Positions 17,794 through 26,570 of a DNA stretch of 64,000 nt are shown in pieces. Under the pieces are notes generated by a model. The model worked only from the letters and a program-made list of their open reading frames with translations, was not told the DNA's origin and did no database searches. Location of the stretch: contig NZ_KZ454944.1 of NCBI RefSeq assembly GCF_002797415.1, positions 2,188,665 through 2,252,664 of the forward strand, written 5' to 3'. The translations under genes and the position numbers were made by a program. The first letter of the stretch is position 1; each line of letters opens with the position of its first letter. This DNA is from Bacillus alkalisoli (lineage in GTDB: Bacteria > Bacillota > Bacilli > Bacillales > Bacillaceae_I).

Positions 17794-19488
17794 ATGGGAT
17801 TTCATGAATTTCCTTACACACGACCTAACATCACAGAAGTGGAAAGTAACTTTAACGCTTTATTAGAAAAGTTTCAACAAGCAACTTCTGCAGATGAGCA
17901 AAACAACATAATGAAAGAAATTAATGAACTACGAAGCAGCGTAGAATCAATGAGACAAATTGTCCAAATCCGCCACACAGTGGATACAACTGATTCTTTT
18001 TATAAAGAAGAAAAAAGCTTCTTTGACGAAGTTGGTCCACAATATAAAGGATTTATTACGAAATATTATAATGCATTAACGACTTCTAAATTCAGAAAAG
18101 AATTAGAAAACAAATGGGGAAAACAACTATTTTCACTAGCTGATAGTGAATTAAAAACATTTTCTCCTGAAGTATTAGAAGACCTAAAAGAAGAAAATAA
18201 ATTGGTAAGCTCTTACGTACAATTATTAGCTTCCGCAAAAATCGAGTTTGATGGGGAAGAGAAAACATTCGCGCAACTTGCTCCATACCACCAGTCTACA
18301 GATAGAGAAGTGCGTAAAACTTCTAATGAAGCAAAGTACGACTACTTAGCTACAATCGGTCATGAACTTGATGAGTTGTATGATAAATTAGTAAAAGTAA
18401 GAACGCGTATAGCGAAGAAGCTTGGCTTCGAAACTTTTACAGAGTTAGCATATGCTCGACTAGGACGCACTGATTATGATGCTAGCATGGTTGAAAACTT
18501 CCGTAACCAAGTGAAAGAATACATCGTTCCACTTGGATCAAAACTTCGCCAAAAGCAGCAAGAAAGAATTGGCTTAGATGAATTCAAATATTATGACCAA
18601 GCGTTTAGCTTTAAAACAGGAAACCCTGACCCTAAAGGGGATGCAGAGTGGATTGTAGAACAAGCGAAAGTAATGTATAAAGAAATGTCGCCAGAAACAA
18701 ACGAATTTTACGAATTTATGTTAAACGGTGACTTAATGGACCTACTAAGTAAAAATGGAAAAGCTGGCGGTGGATATTGTACATACATTAGTAAATACAA
18801 ATCACCATACATTTTTGCGAACTTTAACGGGACAAAAGGGGATGTGCGTGTATTAAAGCATGAAGTAGGTCACGCGTTCCAAGTTTTCTCTAGCCGTCAC
18901 TATGAAGTGCCAGAGTATGGATTCCCAACACTTGAAGCATGCGAAATTCACTCGATGAGTATGGAATTTTTTGCATGGCCATGGATGGAGCATTTCTTTA
19001 AAGAAGATACAGACAAATATAAATTCTCTCATTTAAGTGAAGCTGTTCAGTTTATCCCTTATGGTGTAGCAGTAGACGAATTCCAACATTTTATATATGC
19101 AAATCCTGAAGCAACACCACAGGAAAGAAAACAAGCATGGCGAGAGATCGAGAAGAAATATTTACCTCATATCGATTATGATGGAAATGAATTTTTGGAG
19201 AGTGGCGGGTTCTGGCAACAACAAGGACACATTTATAAAGTGCCATTCTATTATATTGATTACACTTTAGCGCAAATTTGCGCCCTACAATATTGGAAGA
19301 AATCACAAGAAGATTTTGACGGTGCATGGAAAGAATATTTACACCTGTGTCAACTTGGAGGAAGCAAATCTTTCACTGAATTAGTAGAAGAAGCAAAATT
19401 AATTTCTCCTTTTGAAGACGGCTGTGTTGAGTCCGTTATCACAGAAATCGAAGCATATTTAGATTCTATCAACGATAAAGAACTATAA
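17794..19488 (+). CDS. M3-family oligoendopeptidase (PepF-like)
   Basis: A 564-residue zinc metallopeptidase that degrades short peptides in the cytoplasm. The active-site motif HEVGHAFQ lies near residue 356, with the third zinc ligand in LEACEIHSMSMEFF about 25 residues on. The HGXY-like substrate loop is represented by GHIYKVPFYYIDY near 475. There is no signal peptide. Length and arrangement fit the compact oligoendopeptidase branch of Bacillaceae. The ATG follows TTGGAGCGATAACATA. The unit is single-gene, closed by a strong hairpin. Confidence 0.92.
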   Translation: MGFHEFPYTRPNITEVESNFNALLEKFQQATSADEQNNIMKEINELRSSVESMRQIVQIRHTVDTTDSFYKEEKSFFDEVGPQYKGFITKYYNALTTSKFRKELENKWGKQLFSLADSELKTFSPEVLEDLKEENKLVSSYVQLLASAKIEFDGEEKTFAQLAPYHQSTDREVRKTSNEAKYDYLATIGHELDELYDKLVKVRTRIAKKLGFETFTELAYARLGRTDYDASMVENFRNQVKEYIVPLGSKLRQKQQERIGLDEFKYYDQAFSFKTGNPDPKGDAEWIVEQAKVMYKEMSPETNEFYEFMLNGDLMDLLSKNGKAGGGYCTYISKYKSPYIFANFNGTKGDVRVLKHEVGHAFQVFSSRHYEVPEYGFPTLEACEIHSMSMEFFAWPWMEHFFKEDTDKYKFSHLSEAVQFIPYGVAVDEFQHFIYANPEATPQERKQAWREIEKKYLPHIDYDGNEFLESGGFWQQQGHIYKVPFYYIDYTLAQICALQYWKKSQEDFDGAWKEYLHLCQLGGSKSFTELVEEAKLISPFEDGCVESVITEIEAYLDSINDKEL

Positions 19489-19490
19489 TA

Positions 19491-19532
19491 AAAAGGAGCG
19501 AATAGACCTTACCCGTCATTCGCTCCTTTTGG
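19491..19532 (+). terminator. Terminator after M3 peptidase
   Basis: AAAGGAGCGAAT and ATTCGCTCCTTTT form a 12-bp stem across a 14-base loop. Confidence 0.85.
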
Positions 19533-19634
19533 CATACAATATTAGCTTATGTTTGAATCGTTAGATTTTCTTCGTGTATAATGTACGACAAAGTAATAAG
19601 ACATTTATCATCTCATAGGGAGTGGGAGTCCAAC

Positions 19635-20477
19635 ATGAAAGTATTAGTAAATGACAAAATCGTTCAACGCGATACAATAAAAATAGACATAGAAGACCGT
19701 GGCTATCAATTTGGTGACGGAGTATACGAAGTAATCAACCTGTATAATGGACAATTTTTCACACTAGAGGAACATTTAGAAAGACTTGAGCGAAGCGCAA
19801 ACGAAATAGGAATGGCACTACCTTTTACATTGGAAGAGTTGAAAGAGAATTTATTACTTTTACAAAAAGAAAACAAGATGAAAAAGGGTTCCGTTTACCT
19901 ACAAGTAACAAGAGGGGTCGCTCCAAGAACGCATCAATATGCTAAAAGCTTACATACCATGCTTGTAGCTTATCCACTACCATATAAAGAACTTACTTCG
20001 CTATATGAAAATGGAGCAACAGCGATAACAGGTGAGGACTTACGTTGGCTACGCTGTGATATTAAAAGTCTAAATCTACTCTATAACATTATGATGAAAC
20101 AAAAAGCTTACGACCAAGGAGCTTTTGAAACCATTTTAATTCGAGATGGTGTAGTTACAGAAGGAACATCTTCTAATGTTTTTATGATTAAAGACAGTGT
20201 CATCTACACACATCCCGCGAACAATTTGATATTAAATGGAATAACTCGCATGGAACTTTTATCGTTATTTAAAGGGAAAAACTGGACATATAAAGAGAAA
20301 GCATTTACGAAAGACGATCTATTTCAAGCAGCTGAAATCTTCACAACTTCCACTACAACCGAAGTTGTACCAATCGTCTCAATAGATGGAAAAGTAGTAG
20401 GAGACGGTAAGCCAGGTAGATTTACGAAACAAATTCATCAATCATTTACTGAAGTTATTAAAGAAAAGTTAAACTAA
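19635..20477 (+). CDS. dat: D-amino acid aminotransferase
   Basis: This is a PLP-dependent class IV transaminase that interconverts D-alanine and D-glutamate via their keto acids, feeding peptidoglycan precursors. The 280 residues include DRGYQFGDGVYEV (residues 20-32), the RWLRCDIKSLNLL block with the PLP lysine at about residue 144, and VVTEGTSSNVFM near 175. All of these match the Dat subfamily. GGGAGTGGGAGTCC precedes the ATG at 19635; an upstream in-frame ATG at 19581 is rejected for lack of a site. The YedK-like gene starts 21 bases downstream, so the two may be co-transcribed. Confidence 0.93.
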   Translation: MKVLVNDKIVQRDTIKIDIEDRGYQFGDGVYEVINLYNGQFFTLEEHLERLERSANEIGMALPFTLEELKENLLLLQKENKMKKGSVYLQVTRGVAPRTHQYAKSLHTMLVAYPLPYKELTSLYENGATAITGEDLRWLRCDIKSLNLLYNIMMKQKAYDQGAFETILIRDGVVTEGTSSNVFMIKDSVIYTHPANNLILNGITRMELLSLFKGKNWTYKEKAFTKDDLFQAAEIFTTSTTTEVVPIVSIDGKVVGDGKPGRFTKQIHQSFTEVIKEKLN

Positions 20478-20498
20478 TTATTATTGAGGTGTCTTACA

Positions 20499-21170
20499 AT
20501 GTGCGGTCGTTTTACAATGTTTGCTACTGCCGAAGAATTGATGGAAGCATTTCACATTACAAATAGCTTTTCAGTGGAAGAAAGGTACAACATTGCTCCA
20601 TCACAAGAAATATTAGCTATTATTCAAGATGGTTCAGAAAGAAGAGCTGGTAAACTTCGTTGGGGTCTTATTCCACCATGGGCAAAAGAAGCTTCGATTG
20701 GAAACAAGATGATTAATGCACGTGGAGAAACATTGCATGAGAAACCATCCTTTAAAAAAGCATTTCAATCTAAACGTTGTATCATTCCTTGCACAGGGTT
20801 TTACGAGTGGAAGAAAACAGAGGATGGTAAGATACCTATGCTAATTCAAGTAAAAGAAGAAAAAGTATTTGGTTTAGCAGGATTATGGGAGAAATGGATT
20901 CATCCCAAAACGAACCAACCTGTCTTCAGCTGTACTGTTGTTACAACGGAACCAAATGAAATAATGGCTGATATCCACGACAGAATGCCCGTTATTTTAC
21001 AAAAATCAGACGAAACCAACTGGTTAAACAACGAGGAAGATATCCATAACGTAAAAAGCTTAATAAAAGCATTCCCAGCAGAGCAAATGTACTTTTCAGA
21101 AGTATCGACGGCAGTCAATAGCCCAAAAACAGACGACCACACATGCATAAAATCTATTTCAGGTTCATAG
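20499..21170 (+). CDS. SRAP/HMCES-family abasic-site DNA-protein crosslinking protein (YedK-like)
   Basis: SRAP proteins attach covalently through Cys2 to abasic sites in single-stranded DNA, shielding them. The start at 20499 yields MCGRFTMF, so the catalytic Cys is residue 2 once Met is removed. GAGGTG lies upstream. Other signatures are YNIAPSQEI, MINARGETLHEKPSF (Asn/Arg), CTGFYEWKK (catalytic Glu) and HDRMPVIL (His). The 223-residue length is normal. The frame's earlier start at 20484 would mask Cys2 and is rejected. There is no SOS box in its upstream bases. Confidence 0.92.
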   Translation: MCGRFTMFATAEELMEAFHITNSFSVEERYNIAPSQEILAIIQDGSERRAGKLRWGLIPPWAKEASIGNKMINARGETLHEKPSFKKAFQSKRCIIPCTGFYEWKKTEDGKIPMLIQVKEEKVFGLAGLWEKWIHPKTNQPVFSCTVVTTEPNEIMADIHDRMPVILQKSDETNWLNNEEDIHNVKSLIKAFPAEQMYFSEVSTAVNSPKTDDHTCIKSISGS

Positions 21171-21243
21171 TGAGCATATCATTATGTCTAATTTCCATGC
21201 GTATGATAATCTAATTTAAATGATGATGAATGAGGTGCTATTT

Positions 21244-21960
21244 ATGAAAATAGAAGTTTGGTCCGACTACGCATGTCCATTTTGTTATATTGGAAAACGA
21301 AGACTCGAAGAAGCATTATCCAATTTTGAACAAAAATCAAAAGTAGAAGTTAGATATAAAAGCTTTGAGCTTGATCCCAATGCTCCAATAGAAACTAATC
21401 AATCCATATATGAAATCTTAGCAGGTAAATACGGTACAACATTAGAAAGAGCGAAACAAATGTCAGAAGGGGTAGTGGAGCAAGCAGAATCAGTTGGGTT
21501 ACAATTTGATTTTGACTCCTTAATTCCTACCAATACATTCAATGCTCACCGATTAGCAAAGCTAGCCGAATCTAAAGGAAAAGATAAAGAACTCGTAGAA
21601 AAACTTTTAGAAGCTTACTTCGTTCAAGGTAAGCATATTGGTAAGGAAACAGAACTTGTTGAATTAGCAGAAAGTGTAGGTCTAGAGAAAAGAGAAGTAC
21701 TTGAGCTATTAAGCTCATCAACGTTTGAAGAAGAAGTACGTAAAGATCAATTTGAAGCAAAAACAATAGGTGTACAAGGAGTTCCATTCTTTGTCATCAA
21801 CAACAAATATGCCATATCTGGTGCACAGCCTACAGAAGTATTTTTAAATTCATTAAACAAAGTATGGGATGAAGAAAATGCTTCGCCAAAGTTAATGAAC
21901 CTCTCGACAAACAATGTTGGCGTTTGTACGGATGACAGTTGTACAATTGAAGATAAGTAA
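21244..21960 (+). CDS. DsbA/FrnE-like thioredoxin-fold oxidoreductase
   Basis: The 238-residue cytoplasmic protein (no signal peptide) has a CPFC active site at the N terminus (VWSDYACPFCYIGKRR), an inserted helical domain, and the cis-Pro loop VQGVPFFV near residue 175. This is the FrnE/2-hydroxychromene isomerase-like branch of the DSBA family. The C terminus has an extra Cys pair in GVCTDDSCTIEDK, which could form a redox pair or bind metal. The start at 21244 follows GAGGTGCTATTT; upstream in-frame Met codons have no site. The physiological substrate is unknown. Confidence 0.88.
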   Translation: MKIEVWSDYACPFCYIGKRRLEEALSNFEQKSKVEVRYKSFELDPNAPIETNQSIYEILAGKYGTTLERAKQMSEGVVEQAESVGLQFDFDSLIPTNTFNAHRLAKLAESKGKDKELVEKLLEAYFVQGKHIGKETELVELAESVGLEKREVLELLSSSTFEEEVRKDQFEAKTIGVQGVPFFVINNKYAISGAQPTEVFLNSLNKVWDEENASPKLMNLSTNNVGVCTDDSCTIEDK

Positions 21961-22122
21961 CAATACATTTAACCTTAAAAAACGGACTTGATAAAACTGT
22001 TAAAAGAAAATCTTTTAATACTTTAATAATGGGAAACTCTTATACAAAAACAGAGCCTAACTTTATTTTGATGCACATATATTTAGTGAGTATTACATTA
22101 TTCATTGAATAGGAGCATTTAT

Positions 22123-22569
22123 ATGATTAATTCTATTTACGAAACACATTTAGAAGTTTTAAATATTAATGAAGCAATTCTTTTTTATGAAAAGCTAGGT
22201 TTAAAAGTAGCGCTAAAGCTAGAGGAACGTAAAGCCGCATTTCTCTACGTCGGGAAAGACAAACAAATGCTAGGACTTTGGGAAGTTCCCGCAGGAAAAA
22301 AGGTGAGCCAACGTCACTTTGCCTTCGGTGTCGAGCTAGACTTTTTAAAGCAAAGTCTACATTGGTTAAAAGACCGGAACATTGAACCAATACAAGCGTT
22401 TGGCAAAGAACCAACCGAACCAATTGTCCATACATGGATGGCAGCTGCGAGTGTGTATTTTGAGGATATAGACGGAAATGAATTGGAGTTTATTTCATTA
22501 TTAGACGGTGAGCCAGAGAGTAAAACAAGAATTATTTATTTAAGTGAATGGATGCCATACTCTAAATAA
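22123..22569 (+). CDS. VOC/glyoxalase-fold protein
   Basis: A 148-residue protein with the paired beta-alpha-beta-beta-beta halves of the vicinal oxygen chelate fold. It shows ETHLEVLNINEAILFYEKLG at the start and VYFEDIDGNELEFISLL in the second half, where the Glu of ELEF is the usual metal ligand. Lyase, dioxygenase and antibiotic-binding roles all occur in this fold, and the sequence does not choose between them. The ATG at 22123 has TAGGAG upstream. It is monocistronic with a terminator. Confidence 0.8.
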   Translation: MINSIYETHLEVLNINEAILFYEKLGLKVALKLEERKAAFLYVGKDKQMLGLWEVPAGKKVSQRHFAFGVELDFLKQSLHWLKDRNIEPIQAFGKEPTEPIVHTWMAAASVYFEDIDGNELEFISLLDGEPESKTRIIYLSEWMPYSK

Positions 22570-22576
22570 TTATGAA

Positions 22577-22618
22577 AAGGAGTCAACACATTTAACGTGT
22601 TAACTCCTTTTTTTATTT
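22577..22618 (+). terminator. Terminator after VOC protein gene
   Basis: AAAGGAGT-AACAC and GTGTT-ACTCCTTT form an interrupted stem, followed by a T run. Confidence 0.8.
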
Positions 22619-22670
22619 TTTATTACTAATTTAGTCACTATAGGCTAGCAGCTACTAGCTAACCAACTAA

Positions 22671-23201
22671 TTACGCTTTTGCAGCTTGTAGTTGTAAGGA
22701 TACTTTTACTTGATCGCCAACTAGTACTCCGCCTGTTTCTAGAGCCGCGTTCCAAACCAATCCGTAGTCGCTACGTTTGATTTTTCCATCTACACCAAAT
22801 CCTGCTTTTTCGTTGCCCCATGGGTCAAGGCCAGATCCTTCGTATGTTACTTGGAACGTTTCTTGCTTTGTAACACCGCGAAGTGTTAAGTTTCCAGTTA
22901 CATCGTATTCGTTGTCATCTGTTTTTTCGATAGATGTTGCAACAAATGTCATGTTTGAATGATTTTCAGCATCAAAGAAGTCAGCAGAGCGAAGGTGGTT
23001 ATCACGATCTTCACTGCGAGTGCTTACGCTTGCTAAGTCAACTGTAAATTCAATTTCAGCCGTTGTTAAGTCTGTTGGATCAGCTACGATTGTAGCGTCA
23101 AATTTTTCAAATCCACCTTTAACTGTTGCGAACATCATATGTTTTACGGAAAAGTCTACACCACTGTGAGATGCGTCTAAAGCCCAATTTGTTTTTGCCA
23201 T
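22671..23201 (-). CDS. YceI-family lipocalin-like isoprenoid-binding protein
   Basis: The 176-residue cytoplasmic protein (no signal peptide) matches YceI: WALDASHSGVDFSVKHM at the start, GGFEKFDATI, the FDAENHSNMTF strand, NLTLRGVTKQ, and GFGVDGKIKRSDYG. The YceI fold is an eight-stranded barrel that binds a polyisoprenoid such as octaprenyl phenol in structural homologues. AGGAGGAGATTTTA precedes the ATG. Upstream lie two palindromes of the MarR/MhqR type, suggesting induction by quinone-like or electrophilic stress (inference). Codon use looks highly expressed. Confidence 0.92.
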   Translation of the reverse strand: MAKTNWALDASHSGVDFSVKHMMFATVKGGFEKFDATIVADPTDLTTAEIEFTVDLASVSTRSEDRDNHLRSADFFDAENHSNMTFVATSIEKTDDNEYDVTGNLTLRGVTKQETFQVTYEGSGLDPWGNEKAGFGVDGKIKRSDYGLVWNAALETGGVLVGDQVKVSLQLQAAKA

Positions 23202-23234
23202 TAAAATCTCCTCCTAATATATCTTTTAATACAA

Positions 23235-23287
23235 TATCTCAAATTAAAGATAATTAACTTCAAAGTAATTATATTGAATTCAAGATA
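23235..23287 (-). promoter_or_regulatory. Two TATCT-N8-AGATA-type operators upstream of yceI
   Basis: TATCTCAAATTAAAGATA at 23235-23252 and TATATTGAATTCAAGATA at 23270-23287 are 18-base imperfect palindromes spaced 35 bases centre to centre. They resemble the B. subtilis MhqR-type box (ATCTCGAATTCGAGAT). They sit between the yceI start and its likely promoter, in a 322-base gap otherwise without features. The regulator is not in the window. Confidence 0.55.
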
Positions 23288-23524
23288 AAATGTCAATCAT
23301 AAATGTCCATTATTTTAATAAGGTTTTTTCAAATAAATTTTTTCTTATTACAAATTTAAAACCAAGAGTGGATTGTTATTTGATTGCTAAATATCTAAAA
23401 CAAAAAAATATACGGCAAGAGCATTATCAAAAGATGTTGACAACATTTAATTGAAGGATTTTTATTGAAAAATGGCGAATTATGTAGAGTGAAAATGTAA
23501 GCTATAGACTTGGGGGAAGCAACA

Positions 23525-24415
23525 TTGTATCAATTCATCGTGAATCCTGTTGCTGGGAATGGCAAAGGAAAAGTAGTCTGGGAAAAAACGAAAAAAATTT
23601 TACATAATAAAAATAAAGAATACAAAGTATCTTTTACTAAGCAAGAAAATAACATGGAAGACATTTTTTCCACTTTTGAGAAAGACAATGAAATTAAAAC
23701 CATTATTATTATCGGTGGCGATGGAACACTTCATTTAGCAATCAATCATGGGTTATTAGAAATTGGTATACCAATAGGAGTCATACCCGCTGGATCTGGT
23801 AATGATTTTGCTAGAACGATGAAGATACCTACAAAATACGAAGAGGCGTTAGAGCGCATTTTTAAAAATAAAGCTACAAGCATTGATATTTTATCTATTG
23901 GAGATAGATCGTGTATGAATGCAGTTGGAATTGGCTTTGATGCGGAAGTAGCAGAGAAAACGAATCGCTCTAAAATGAAGAGACTTTTAAATATAGTAAA
24001 GTTAGGTCACTTATCGTATATACTCGTTGCGTTAAGAATGTTTTTCTCCTACACTCCATCGCATGTAACCGTAACATTAGATAATAAAAGAAAAGTAATT
24101 GAGAATGTCTGGCTAGTTGCGGTAGCCAATTCACCGTATTACGGTGGTGGTTTAAAAATATGCCCTGCAGCGAAAAATGATGATGGGAAACTAAATATTT
24201 GTTTAGTATCAGGCAAATCAAGACTCGAACTAATTCCGCTATTTTATAAAGTGTTCAAAGGGGCTCATAGTAACCATCCTAACGTTACTATGTTAAAAGG
24301 AAAAAAGGTGCAGATTGAGTGTGGAAAACCATTGAACATGCAAGGTGATGGCGAAAGCCTTGGCACGACCCCAACAGAAATCACGATAATTCCTCGTGCA
24401 CTAAACATATTATAA
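23525..24415 (+). CDS. Diacylglycerol/lipid kinase family protein
   Basis: The 296-residue soluble lipid kinase of the DagK/YegS fold contains NPVAGNGKG (residues 6-14), the nucleotide motif IIGGDGTLHLAIN near 65, and GSGNDFART near 95. The C-terminal beta domain ends with MQGDGE near 278. It phosphorylates a lipid such as diacylglycerol with ATP; sequence alone does not separate DagK from YtlR-type enzymes. The start is TTG at 23525 after GGGGGAAGCAACA. A second TTG five codons upstream overlaps the ribosome binding site and is less likely. It is not in an operon. Confidence 0.85.
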   Translation: MYQFIVNPVAGNGKGKVVWEKTKKILHNKNKEYKVSFTKQENNMEDIFSTFEKDNEIKTIIIIGGDGTLHLAINHGLLEIGIPIGVIPAGSGNDFARTMKIPTKYEEALERIFKNKATSIDILSIGDRSCMNAVGIGFDAEVAEKTNRSKMKRLLNIVKLGHLSYILVALRMFFSYTPSHVTVTLDNKRKVIENVWLVAVANSPYYGGGLKICPAAKNDDGKLNICLVSGKSRLELIPLFYKVFKGAHSNHPNVTMLKGKKVQIECGKPLNMQGDGESLGTTPTEITIIPRALNIL

Positions 24416-24681
24416 GCAAAAATGAAACAACTTACGCTTTTATTTGTTATTATTTAACTGAGTTCCGTTTATTGAAAAACGCATACTAGTATCATTATTG
24501 TTGTATGAGAAATGTATACATATTGGAGTTCCCAAATGTAGAAACGATAACCAACTGTTTTTCAGATAGTAGTAATACATTATGATACGCACTCTGTTGT
24601 TTTTTTCTTAGTCAAACAGGGTATGATAAAAATATTTACTACTACTTTGTCAAAGAATTACTTTAGTAAAGGGGATTTGTT

Positions 24682-25497
24682 ATGAAGCTTTCACATGAAG
24701 AACGTATTCAGTTACATGAGTTTAATAATTTAACGAAGTCGTTAAGTTTTAATATGTACGATATTTGTTATACAAGAACGAGAGAAGAACGTGAAAAATA
24801 TATTAAATACATCGATGAGCAGTATAATGCAGATCGTTTGACGAAAATTTTAACGAATGTTTCGGACATCATTGGTGCCCACGTATTAAACGTGGCGAAG
24901 CAAGATTATGATCCACAAGGAGCAAGTGTTACGGTGCTTGTATCAGAAGGGCCAGTGGAAGTACCAACAAAAGAAAATTTCGACGAATCACCTGGACCAC
25001 TACCTGATCATGTTGTCATGCATTTAGATAAAAGTCATATTACGGTGCATACATATCCTGAATATCACCCTGATGAAGGAATTAGTACGTTCCGTGCCGA
25101 TATCGATGTATCTACCTGTGGGGAGATTTCTCCGTTAAAAGCATTAAACTATCTTATTCATTCATTTGACACTGATATTATGACGATGGACTACCGTGTT
25201 CGTGGTTTTACACGTGATATTACTGGTCATAAATTGTTCATTGACCATGAGATTAACTCGATTCAAAACTACATTCCAGATGAAGTGAAAAAGCAATTTG
25301 ATATGATCGATGTAAACATTTATCAAGAAAACATATTCCATACAAAGTGTAAGCTGAAAAATTTCGATTTAAACAATTACTTATTCGGTTTTACGAAAGA
25401 TTCCCTAACTGAAGAAGAAAGTGAAGAAATCACCAAAAGGCTAACTTTAGAAATGGATGAAATCTTCTACGGAAAGAATATAAACGGATTTATGTAA
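24682..25497 (+). CDS. speD: S-adenosylmethionine decarboxylase proenzyme (long prokaryotic form)
   Basis: This enzyme produces decarboxylated SAM for spermidine synthesis. The 271-residue length and sequence fit the E. coli-like class (about 264 residues), not the short SpeH type of B. subtilis. The self-cleavage site lies in [14 protein letters not shown] near residue 112, where Ser becomes the pyruvoyl group. The catalytic Cys lies in [13 protein letters not shown] near 150. Spermidine synthase is not adjacent. AAGGGG precedes the ATG and a strong terminator follows. Confidence 0.92.
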   Translation: MKLSHEERIQLHEFNNLTKSLSFNMYDICYTRTREEREKYIKYIDEQYNADRLTKILTNVSDIIGAHVLNVAKQDYDPQGASVTVLVSEGPVEVPTKENFDESPGPLPDHVVMHLDKSHITVHTYPEYHPDEGISTFRADIDVSTCGEISPLKALNYLIHSFDTDIMTMDYRVRGFTRDITGHKLFIDHEINSIQNYIPDEVKKQFDMIDVNIYQENIFHTKCKLKNFDLNNYLFGFTKDSLTEEESEEITKRLTLEMDEIFYGKNINGFM

Positions 25498-25510
25498 TTA
25501 AAGGACCCAA

Positions 25511-25559
25511 AAAGGTACGAGACCTTCTAATGAAGAACTCGTACCTTTTTTATTTTTTT
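25511..25559 (+). terminator. Terminator after speD
   Basis: AAGGTACGAG and CTCGTACCTT form a perfect stem across a 16-base loop, followed by TTTTATTTTTTT. Confidence 0.9.
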
Positions 25560-25671
25560 ACTATTATGTGTCACAAAAACCAAACGAATTTCACTAGAAT
25601 TATAGGAATCCTGCATGATATTCAAGTTGTCCTAATATATTACTAGTAGCGTATAAAAATATTACAACAAT

Positions 25672-25696
25672 GTTAAAAGTGCCAGGCACTTTTAAC
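25672..25696. repeat. GTGCCAGGCAC palindrome, family copy 2
   Basis: A perfect 25-base palindrome, GTTAAAAGTGCC-A-GGCACTTTTAAC, followed by ACGTTTGTAACAATTAT. It lies about 45 bases before fixA. It could be a dispersed repeat or an operator for the fix operon. Confidence 0.75.
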
Positions 25697-25739
25697 ACGT
25701 TTGTAACAATTATATCGGCGTAGTGAGGGAGGGATTAGG

Positions 25740-26570
25740 ATGCTTCATATTGTTGCTTGTATTAAGCAAGTACCTGATACGAAGATTATTAAGATGAATC
25801 CGAAGACAAATACGATGGACAGAGCAAGTGCTCCGGCTATATTAAATCCGTATGACGCACATGCAGTGGAAGAAGCAGTTCGATTAAAACAAAAGTACGG
25901 TGGCACCGTTTCTGTTTTAACAATGGGACCTCCACCTGCTGTAAAAGCGATCAGAAAGTGTATCGAAATAGGTGCCGAAGAAGGCTACATGATTTCCGAC
26001 CGTGCCTTTGCAGGAGCTGACACATTAGCTACAAGTTACGCTTTAACAAAAGCATTAGAGAAGATAGCTGAAATTAAACCGATTGATTTAGTTATTTGTG
26101 GAAAGATGACCATTGACGGGGATACTGGCCAAGTTGGTCCTGGAATTGCAAGACGACTCGATATTCCACCTCTGACAAATGTAAATAAAGTGGTGGAAGT
26201 AAATAAAGAAGAAAAGTATATGGTTGTACACCGAAAGTTAGAAGATGGCTATGAAGAAGTTCAAACACAAATACCTTGCTTACTTTCCGTAGAAAAAGAG
26301 ATTAACGAAGTTCCATACTCCTCTTTTCCGAACATGTTAAAAGCAGCTCGCTATGAACCGCACATTTGGGCAGTTACAGACTTAGAAGGAGTAGATCGAA
26401 AGCAGCTTGGACTAAAAGGTTCTCCGACAATCGTTTCTCGTGTATGGGCACCACCAAAACCAGAAGGCGGCAAAATATTAGAAGGTTCCGCTCAAGAACA
26501 AGTAAAAGAACTACTAACAGTAGTATTAGAACGGAAAGAACTGTTTGCAGGAAAGAGGGGTAAAGGATGA
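25740..26570 (+). CDS. fixA: Electron transfer flavoprotein beta subunit, FixA type
   Basis: The 276-residue ETF-beta-family protein is the first gene of a four-gene unit. CIKQVPDT starts the chain, NPYDAHAVEEAVRLK lies near residue 40, and ICGKMTIDGDTGQVGPGIA near 122 is the conserved AMP/FAD-contact region. In FixABCX complexes FixA and FixB carry the bifurcating FAD that splits electrons from NADH between quinone and ferredoxin. The stop overlaps the fixB start (ATGA), so translation is coupled. GAGGGAGGGATTAGG forms the ribosome binding site. Confidence 0.93.
   Translation: MLHIVACIKQVPDTKIIKMNPKTNTMDRASAPAILNPYDAHAVEEAVRLKQKYGGTVSVLTMGPPPAVKAIRKCIEIGAEEGYMISDRAFAGADTLATSYALTKALEKIAEIKPIDLVICGKMTIDGDTGQVGPGIARRLDIPPLTNVNKVVEVNKEEKYMVVHRKLEDGYEEVQTQIPCLLSVEKEINEVPYSSFPNMLKAARYEPHIWAVTDLEGVDRKQLGLKGSPTIVSRVWAPPKPEGGKILEGSAQEQVKELLTVVLERKELFAGKRGKG

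Noticed and set aside
25672-25696. Sigma-54 promoter for fixABCX
   Set aside because: The palindrome contains GGCAC but no GC doublet at the required -12 spacing.
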